Assembly: GCA_024138025.1 (NCBI GenBank)
Contig: JAMXBD010002731.1
Location: 1 to 64,000 of the forward strand
DNA from: Combretum micranthum
Lineage: Eukaryota; Streptophyta; Magnoliopsida; Myrtales; Combretaceae
Reading direction: 5' to 3'
Length of the DNA: 64,000 nucleotides
The notes below the pieces were generated by a model. It was given only the letters and a program-made list of their open reading frames with translations. It did not search any database and had not been told where the DNA came from. Of the stretch, positions 56,263-64,000 are shown piece after piece. The first letter of the stretch is position 1. Every line of letters begins with the position of its first letter. Both the position numbers and the translations under genes were made by a program.

Positions 56263-58626
56263 TCAAACTGCCTCTTTCATATTCGTAAATAGAACAAATA
56301 ATGTTAAAGAGATAATAAAAATAGTTACGAAAAATTTAATGAGGTTATAAATTAGTCATTTTAAAGTTCAGATATCAAATTCAAGTATCAAATTTGACAT
56401 TTTTTCTTACATAAGTCAACCAAAACAACAATTGATTTTATAATCTAATTGCATCATCACCATCCCCAGTAGGATGAGCCTGACTCAAATCCTTCCTCCC
56501 ATTCCCATTCTAATAAAAATAAATAAATTAAAATAAAAGGGATATCTTTGGGTGTATATGAAGCGCATTATAATCATGGAACCTTTAGCTTTGCATTCTA
56601 TCCCATGAATTGAATTGCTTATAGTTAGTCTTCATGACATAAAAAATATAAGTTAAAATTATTTTTGAACTTTTTAATTCAGCTCAAATTCAATTCGGTA
56701 ATAATTGAATCAAATTAAGGTGATGTTTAAATTTAAATTACTCAAGTAATTTAGGAAATGGAACTTGGCCACCTTGATAATGTTTATACTTTATTTGAAG
56801 TTGAAATAAATTCAACTTTATTTCAAATGTTACAACCTTCAACTCATATCATACCATATGGTCTTACTTAGGATATGAACCATATTCCATCAAACCAAAA
56901 AAGAATATATATATACATATATATATCATTATTTAGACATCTATATCTAGTAGGCTTTTGGAACAGTGAAGACCGAGTCCTTTTATTTTTTTTTTTAATT
57001 TTTTCCCCTTCACAGATCCTTCAATCCAATCGCAAAAAATCCTAACAAAATATGAGTGGCAAGAATCAAAACTCTATGTTACCAAATTGCAATAAATAAA
57101 TAAATAAATAAAAATAAACAATCTTATGAGGTTGCTTTGGCTAATTCTCGGTTTCAGCCATGTTACTGATCTAATCAAGATTGTTAGCAGCATTTTGTTA
57201 GATTAACCATCTAATTTATTTATTTATTTATTTTTGCACTAAATAGAATGACATCAAACAATGAGAAAAATAAAATAGTTCCACTATAGATATGTGTAAA
57301 TATATCCGTATAGCTAGTACATAAACATACAAGAAAATAAAAAATCTATCCAAAAAGCTTAATGTGTAATTTTTTCTTTTCTTTTTCTTCCAACGGTTAA
57401 TATGAATGCCTAATTATGTATGGAAAAAAACGACATATAAGATATTAAAATTTTTTTTTTGGTAACTATAACATTTAGTCTAAACAACAGTTATGCTAAG
57501 AATATGATATATAATTATTATAAAAAAAATAAAAATGCCTCCATTGGTAAAAAAAAAAAAAAAAAGAAGAAGAAGAAGAAGCAGCAGCACCAAGCCACCA
57601 ACAATAAGCATCAAACCCTGCACTGCACTTGTTGTTTTAGTCCGGCCTCACACAACAAATTATCGAAGAAAGCAGACCAATATGGATGGTTTCCAAATCT
57701 AAGTTTAATGTACAGAAACTTGATTTAGAAAAAAAGGGTCGAAAACTAGATTTTCTTTTTTTTTTTTTTTTTTTTTTTGGGGGGGGGGGGGTGGGGGGTT
57801 TTGTTTTCGTGTATTTGTGAATTGAACGGGAAAAATGGAATAATATGGACAAATCAATCTAAAGAATATGAGAGTACCAATAGATCAATTTGAAAATTTG
57901 GTATTATTTTAATTATAATTTGATAAGACAAGAAATATTATAACCATTCCAAGTTCTAAATTCAATTGTTAGCATGTTAATTTAACAAGGCTTAGGAGGT
58001 GATTTACAATATTTGAAAGTTCAAGGAGCTTATCGTGTCAATGTAAAAGTTTAGGAAAATTATTTGGATTTTAACCATAAAACAATATAACATCTTACTA
58101 CTCTTTTAAGATGAATGATTATACATATATATTATACTATTCATAAATATTTTGAAACAAAAGTATAAGCGTTTTATTGGAGGATGTTTCTAAAATTTAG
58201 CTAAACAATGTTGGTAATATGAAAGGTAATACAGATTAAGCACTGATGGCTCCACAATTATTTATATTCTTAAGGGACTTCGTAGTTCATACTCATTACT
58301 TATAAGTTGTTTAATACTATATTTGAATTTACTGAATTATATTAACAATATTTTTTTAGTTGTTAACAAGCATTTATTAGAGAACTTTTCGGAATTCAAC
58401 TAAAACATGTGGTTAATACCACAAAAAATTGTTGCTGTTGTTTTTTTATTTTTTCAATCTTTTAACAAACATCACTATGGCGATCCGTCTATAACACGTG
58501 GTAGCTCTTTTTCAATCTCAACATGCCCTGTATAACTTCTCTCAATTCAAGCAAACTGATAAGCCTAATACTTGTTGAGTCACCAAGAGTGGCTAAAGTG
58601 TCTAAATATTGTGTCTTTTAGGTTAG
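56263..58626. other. intergenic with low-complexity tracts, no gene recognised
   Basis: Holds (TAAA)n at 57091-57118 and its reverse (TTTA)n at 57216-57236 about 100 bp apart, an A run followed by (GAA)n at 57549-57582, and a T run joined to a G run at 57752-57798. Text at 56300-56420 resembles 22990-23150. ORFs at 57459-57728 and 57637-57852 are created by these tracts. Confidence 0.5.
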
Positions 58627-60887
58627 TGTAATATCCTAACCTTAGTGCGTTATCAGTCCGTCACATATCATCATAAGATGATGATATGCTAAAAATTAGA
58701 AATCTGCTAACATCCTTAAATAGTTCATTAACTTTAGATTTACAATTAAGATAGTTTTATTAAATCTTTAAAATAAATTGTAGCCATTTCATACCTAACT
58801 AAAAGAAAAAAAAAATCAAACTTAGTCTATTACAAAAGATCTAAAATACTAAACTCCATGTCTAAATGAAAAATCAGCAACTTCAAAAGAATTCCAATTG
58901 ATCATAACTTTACTAGATAGTTTGGTCCACTATTATCATCCTCACAATCTATAAATAAATCATATTCCGATAAGTCATACACTAAAAGCTCTTCACTTGT
59001 TCCTAAAAAAGATTGAAAAGGATTGAGTCGGAGCCCAATACGCCCAAACTGCAAGCATACATGCATAAATAGTCATCACACACATTCACATGCAATAATC
59101 ATGTTTTCATTATTTGAAGCTTTAAACCATTAACTAACACAACCTAGAGTTATTCACGTCTAATCCTAAATTTGGAGTAACTCACGACTCCACAACAAAT
59201 ACATATCAGTATATATACATATATTTGATATTGGATACTCCCCAATATCAAAGGAAGTGATGACAACCACTCGGCTCTATCGATGACACCATGGCTTTCA
59301 CGGCCTCCGTTATGACCACTATAGGCTTGTGATGATCATATTTTCACTACTCAGAGGAGATCACAATATGTGTCCCAATCGTAACCCCTGTTCATACCTC
59401 CTTCACTCCAAAATATAAGAAAAATTCCTAAGACATGTTTTCCTTTAACCTTGAATAGATAAAATTCCAAAATCATAAATAATGACATATAATTACCTTT
59501 CTAATCAAGATACCTACAAGTAATCCTCCTTCGCAAATCTACAACAGTAAAATCAATAACTTTCTCTCAAACACACACACCTTAGTTAGAGAAGAATTCC
59601 TCTTAAGATTGTCAAAGGACAAGAAAAAAGAAAAAAGAAAAAAGAAAAAGGGGGAAATGACTTACCTTGATCTCTTAGCCTTATATTGTTTCTTCAATGG
59701 AGATACTATCAAGAAGGGAATTTTAAGGTCTGGGGTTGTGAGAAACTGTTGTAGAATAGAAAAGGCGTTGATTTAGGTGCTAGGGTTTATTATCATTAAT
59801 ATAAATACTTAATTTGGTTTAGGTCCTTATTAATACCCTCTTTTCGAAAGAAACATAAAAACCATATACGACTTAGAAGGCCTTCTTTATAGGTGTCCCA
59901 AACTTCAGTTCCGAGAATATACGTCATGTTGTTGATTATTTTGTGTTAGGGTTTGGAGTATGCCTTCAATGGGGAAAAATCTAATGGGCTTTGTGAAGGA
60001 TAACACAAATGGGCTTTAGACACCATCTATAACCCAAAACCTTAAGGCAATGGGTGGGTCTTCTCTTTTATAAACTCTTCACACAAGTCTCATATTTCCC
60101 ATATGGGTTTCTCACACTTATATCCTAACAATCTTCCCCTCAAGTGTGAGTCTCCACAATGGGATAAGCCATACTCCCTCTCAACAAGAGCTTGTCAAAG
60201 TGACTCCACTAAACTCGCTTTGTGAGTGGTCCAACCTACTTACTATTGGTTTCACAGACGAGTCATACCATACAGCTCTTCTTTCCACATGGTAGACCAA
60301 CCATGAGAGATTCCCAGCCGAACCATCGGCTCTGATACCAAATGTTAGGGTTTGGAGTATGCCTTCAATGGGAAGAAATCCAATGGGCTTTGTGAAGGAT
60401 AATACAAATGGGCTTTAGACACCATCTATAACCCAAAACCTTAAGGCAATGGGTTAATGGGTCTTCCCTCTTATAAACTCTTCACACAAGTCCCACATTT
60501 CCCATGTGGGATTCTCACACTTGTATCCTAACATTTTGTTAGGTTTTAAAACTAATAAAAGGAGCTTAAAGAAACAAATTACAAATAAGATTGACTTAGA
60601 GGTACGAATGATATCATGCTATAAAAGATATATTGCAGAATTCTCATAGGATATAATTAAGTCTTGATAATTGAATATCAAATATTTAAGTATCAAATCA
60701 TACTTAAAAGAATTTGAGATATATATGTATAGTTATTGTTAAGACAAAAGAAAAACAAAGAGAAGAATTTTAATAATCATCAGTATATTTTTCTACCAAA
60801 TGCAACACATTTAATATAATTACTAGATATTCCAATCATCACAATTTTCTCTTAGAGTCATGATATGGATCGCATCCTTTGAATTTC
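58627..60887 (-). repeat. probable gypsy-type solo LTR, minus strand, hosting a TRIM
   Basis: On the minus strand it ends AAGGTTAGGATATTACA at 58627, a usual LTR terminus. Within it, a TATTTATATTAAT box (about 59800) is followed by ACCCTAGCACC, a pyrimidine-containing leader and a TCAAGGTAAGTC splice-donor-like site (about 59668), the LTR layout seen elsewhere here. The far end is tentative: TTTCA at 60887 is followed by AGTTAG, while the left flank is GTTAG. The TRIM at 59944-60533 would be a later insertion. An imperfect (GAAAAAA)n tract lies at 59618-59652. Confidence 0.4.
59944..60533 (-). mobile_element. TRIM (terminal-repeat retrotransposon in miniature), complete
   Basis: Two direct repeats of 187 bp (59944-60130) and 191 bp (60343-60533), each TGTTAGG..CCTAACA, enclose 212 bp. 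Next to the right repeat, GCTCTGATACCA (60329-60340) reads on the minus strand as the tRNA-Met primer binding site TGGTATCAGAGC. Next to the left repeat, the minus strand reads GAGGGGAAGATT, the polypurine tract. Flanks TTTTG (59939-59943 and 60534-60538) are a perfect target duplication. The repeats differ at roughly 5-7 percent. No coding capacity, as usual for TRIMs. Confidence 0.92.
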
Positions 60888-61530
60888 AAGTTAGTTAGTT
60901 ATTAATTAACATGAACCATCATCACGAATGGGTACAATCTAAATACATAAAACTCTTTAAGAAATTGATCAAAAGTTGTAATCTTTCAAAAATTAACCGT
61001 TGAAATAAACTAGAGATATGACAGTGATGATCACGGGTGTGATCAAGCTCGTGAAATTCATAGTGCTAGAAAGATCCATGATAACGGCCATGATAAGGCC
61101 CGTGATCTCTATGGTTGCCTTGATTATGGCCGTGATACGGCTCGTGATTTCTATGGATTTTCAAGAAAATTCACCACGACCTTAATGATAGTCGTATTTA
61201 TCACAAATATCATAATTTTATTTCATTTTTTAAAAAAAAAAAATACAAGATTTACATTATAAATTATATAATTGACAATCTTTTCTACACATTTTGTATA
61301 CAATATAGAAGTTACGCATTTTACTGGTTTATATTGTCCAATGGTGTCTTATGTAATAGTCTACATTTCATGCATAACTCGTGCGTTTATTCTTAAAAGA
61401 GAAAGCATGACATACATTATTCTTATTTATTCCACCAAAAAAATAAGCAGAGCTATGCTTGAATTTTTTGTTGGTATAAAAATTTATTCGATCGTACATA
61501 ATCATCATAACTGATTGAATATTAAAAGTG
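60888..61530. other. intergenic with a three-unit tandem repeat
   Basis: A degenerate array at 61025-61160 of units like TGATAACGGCCATGATAAGG then CCCGTGATCTCTATGG; units start near 61028, 61079 and 61121 (spacing about 51 and 42 bp). The ORF at 61272-61514 has no recognisable motif. Confidence 0.5.
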
Positions 61531-61756
61531 GGTGATCTATTTTTTATTTGTATTTATATTTGTATTTGTATTTGTATTAAAATGATATGTATAAATATAT
61601 CTAATTTTATTTATATTTTATTTGTATTTGATTCACTTGATCCTTTCATGAGAACTATCAATTTTTTTTTATATAGCTATTTCTTAATAAATAATTTGTC
61701 AGAAATTTTTTTAAAAAGTATCAGTATCTGTTTAAAAAAGTTAAACAAACAGACCC
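61531..61756. mobile_element. hAT-type MITE with perfect 8 bp target duplication
   Basis: The element runs from GGTGATCTATTTTT to ACAAACAGACCC and is flanked by TAAAAGTG on both sides (61523-61530 and 61757-61764). The right terminus equals that of the element at 473-735. Interior has (TTTGTA)n units at 61548-61578. No transposase. Confidence 0.6.
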
Positions 61757-61764
61757 TAAAAGTG

Positions 61765-62379
61765 GAAAATGGTATGATAAATCTGTAAGAAACCGTCAAT
61801 TGATAGGATCTATCATCTGAAGGAATAGAAAATTAGGATTCCAAAGATTTAGTATCTCTAATTTCAGTATGATTTAATTTAAGGAGATGTCTTTTAATCT
61901 GATGGTTCGGAATTCATTGAAAACTCACATTAACCATGCAGCATGTTAATTTGAAGTAGTTTTAAAATGGGTAATCATATGAGAAATTATACAAAATTGT
62001 AAAATACTACAATATATATGATAAAGTATTGTAGCCTAGACTACTTTTTAAGTTTGAAAGAAAGTCCTTTGGAGTATTTATTACTTAGTGAGATCTTGAT
62101 ATATGTATCGAGTATCGATACTGATAAAATTATTAATATTATAAGTACAGAAGATTTGATATTTTGTTGTATTATGTAAACATTAATTATCGAATTCTAT
62201 TCGTTTACAGAGCACACCAAAATGAATAATGGAGGCATAAAATAAAATTTATATGTCGGCTCTGTCCCTATAGAAGTTCTAGGACAAGCGGAAACTGTCT
62301 ATCAGGACGTTGGTTTTACTTCCAGCTAACTAGCTCAAAATGCAGAATTGAGAACCTAGAATTTATTTTTACGGGAAAG
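61765..62379. other. intergenic, no gene recognised
   Basis: AT-rich with no ORF or repeat that I can support. Confidence 0.5.
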
Positions 62380-62722
62380 CTATAATATTTAGGGATAAAT
62401 TTATTTTAAATTATAATATTTTAAAACATTTAAAAAATTTCATAACATTTAAAAAAATAATTTTTTGGGTTTTAATTAAATATTTTTTTTATTGATCAAT
62501 GGGTTCTTAATTTTTTTTTAAGTTTTAATTTAATATTTCTCATATTAACACGTGTTAATAGTGATATCAATTAATTTAATTTTTTAAATATTATGATCTC
62601 ATTTTGAACCACTAAAAAAATATTGTAACCTAAAATAAATTTACTCACTAAATATTATAATCTTTTTTAATTTTTTTAAAATATTATGATCTAAAATAAA
62701 CTTAATCCTAAATATGTGTAAT
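62380..62722. mobile_element. fold-back element, about 340 bp
   Basis: CTATAATATTTAGGGATAAA then TTTATTTTAAATTATAATAT at the left returns inverted at the right (62670-62722; other strand TATTTAGGATTAAGTTTATT and continuing TTAGATCATAATATTTT). Each arm also holds the same theme again (62588-62670), so the arms are themselves repeats. No flanking duplication could be assigned. Confidence 0.5.
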
Positions 62723-63429
62723 TTACTCTTTATTTTTATATTTTTGGAAAGATTTTGCTAGTCATTAAATCGAAACAAGGTATATTCTTTTTTATGGACT
62801 TCGATAAAGGCACTTACTGTAATCTTATATTTTTTATTCGTCTTTCTCATGATATATCCGATGGGTAAGTAAATGATTGAATAGTCTATGGCCAAAAAAA
62901 AAAAAAAATGATTGAATAGTCAACCATCGTTTGGCTCATACGAAATGTTAGGAGTAACTTTTTCAATACTTAGACCTGTTGATTTTAGAAAAATTATTTG
63001 CTAAAGGAAAATAATTTTTTTTAAGTTTTTTTTTTTGGGTGAAAAGTGTTATATCTTTAGGTATTTGATTTATTTTATGAAAATAGTTTTCATTTATTTG
63101 TTTCTTTCATATATGGATAATTAAATAACAGGATAATTAATTATAAACATTATTCTATAATGATAAATAAATTTATCTAATAAAAAATATAAAAAATTAA
63201 TAATAAATATTATTGATAGTACATACTCATAAATTGATGGAAAAATGGTTTATTCAGCATAAGCAAACCTTAGTGCTAACAATGCAAAAGGGAGTTGCTT
63301 GGATGTTTCACATTGAAGAGCTTACCTCGAACATGCTGAAAAGCTTGAAATTAGAGAATGTAAAGGGGAGCCATTTAGATGTTTTGTTTCAACAAAATTA
63401 CCCAACACGAATAACAAAGTTGAACCGCT
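62723..63429. other. AT-rich spacer with a dispersed repeat
   Basis: 63110-63240 is the second copy of the repeat at 8047-8200. Further right, minus-strand text begins to look like the frayed end of the integrase remnant that follows. Confidence 0.45.
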
Positions 63430-64000
63430 CAACAATTCGTTTGCTAAATTCCCAAAAGCGAGTCTAAAGGGGGTTTCTTCTGTCAAGATCCGTTTGGTCG
63501 TCCTATGCGCCTATAAGATGCTTAAGAGCTCGTTTGCCCACTTCTGCTAAGGTGGTCCACTCGAGCCTTCATGCTTATCATGATGGTTTATTGATGGCCG
63601 CAACTACATTAGCTCGAGGGTAGGCTACTGATGTGGCGTGCTTTTGTATTTAACGCAAAAATCCTTTACGGTGTTGCAGTTGAATTGCCGATCATTATCC
63701 ATGATCAAAGAGTGAGGAATTCTGAATCTGACTAGTATGTTGCTGTAGAGAAAGTTGAGAATGTTTTGATTTGTTACATTAGTGACTGCTTCAGCCTCTA
63801 CCTACTTGCTGATGTAGTCGTATTTGACGATGATGAACTTTCATTGTCAAGTCAACATTGAAAGTGGGCCAAGGATGACCATGCCCACTAGGCAAATGGT
63901 CATGGACTAGTAAGGCAATGCAAGTTCGTACTGAGGGCGTGATAAATCGAGGCATGTTTTTGACAGCTTTCGCATCTTTCATACTCTTCGGTGTATGGTT
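63430..64000 (-). pseudogene. Ty3/gypsy integrase remnant, runs off the window
   Basis: The minus strand shows, in changing frames, SCQKHA near 63970, SPWPFA near 63893, VEAEAVTNVTNQNILNFL (about 63755-63808), ILVRFRIPHSLIMDND (about 63700-63750), FNCNTVKDFCVKYKS and RNPL/FRLAFG-type text near 63470, the order of a gypsy integrase core. The catalytic aspartate of the TDNG motif is still D (MDND) but the domain is broken by stops and shifts. The wording is like non-chromovirus (Tat/Ogre) elements. The rest of the element lies to the right of the window. Confidence 0.8.

Noticed and set aside
57459..57852. Two ORFs over poly(A)/(GAA)n and poly(T)/poly(G) tracts
   Set aside because: They encode homopolymer lysine or proline runs produced by microsatellites.
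1..64000. CRISPR array, rRNA genes, organellar insert or bacterial-type operon
   Set aside because: No regularly spaced identical repeats, no rRNA-like or plastid/mitochondrial gene text, and the gene structure is clearly plant nuclear.

Overview
This 64 kb window looks like AT-rich nuclear DNA of a eudicot plant. The evidence is a plant-type ATL RING-H2 gene, a plant LRR-III receptor-like pseudokinase gene with one short GT-AG intron, and many plant transposable element families (Tekay-like and Athila Ty3/gypsy, Ty1/copia, TRIM, hAT, Mutator-like MITEs and a tRNA-derived SINE). I cannot name the species. Only two intact host genes are visible, about 50 kb apart and both on the minus strand: an ATL46-type ubiquitin-ligase gene (1230-2255) and a probable inactive LRR receptor kinase gene (exons 53439-54738 and 52681-53270). 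Nothing suggests that they work together.

Region 1-10.8 kb holds the ATL gene in AT-rich DNA with small non-autonomous DNA transposons (Mutator-like MITEs at 141 and 9225, hAT-like elements at 473 and 7180, a GC-rich GGTTC/GAACC block at 5039). Region 10.8-22.9 kb holds a decayed Tekay-like gypsy element. It has a 5' LTR, a tRNA-Met primer binding site, and gag and pol remnants. Its gag is split by a 3.6 kb solo LTR in the opposite orientation, and its pol stops in RNase H. A minus-strand gypsy fragment at 21.2-22.9 kb supplies the complementary end of pol (end of RNase H, integrase).

Region 23.2-41.25 kb is one nested stack that can be resolved from target-site duplications. The outermost layer is a minus-strand LTR element with 1.1 kb LTRs but only a 368 bp interior (TSD AAATT). 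One of its LTRs was hit by an 11 kb Athila element (TSD AATTG), whose own 5' LTR contains a 2.7 kb solo LTR (TSD AAAAA). Its other LTR was hit by a 4.4 kb Tnt1/Tork-like copia element (TSD ATCTT). None of these can be autonomous: the Athila lacks all of RT/RNase H/integrase and the copia lacks reverse transcriptase.

Region 41.3-52.2 kb holds two further Mutator-like MITEs, an LTR fragment related to the 2.7 kb solo LTR, a GC-rich cluster of three tRNA-derived SINE copies in direct and inverted arrangement, the C-terminal remnant of a hAT transposase, and a long-TIR element that may carry captured coding sequence. After the receptor-kinase gene (52.7-54.7 kb), region 54.8-64 kb contains retroelement scraps, a complete TRIM at 59944-60533 (TSD TTTTG) inside an LTR-like sequence, a hAT-type MITE with a perfect 8 bp TSD, a fold-back element, and a gypsy integrase remnant running off the right edge.

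I found no CRISPR array, rRNA, functional tRNA or unknown multi-gene system. The notable content is the fully ordered insertion history, an apparent gene-conversion tract between the Athila LTRs, and several unusual repeat arrangements. All percentages and mismatch counts are by-eye comparisons.
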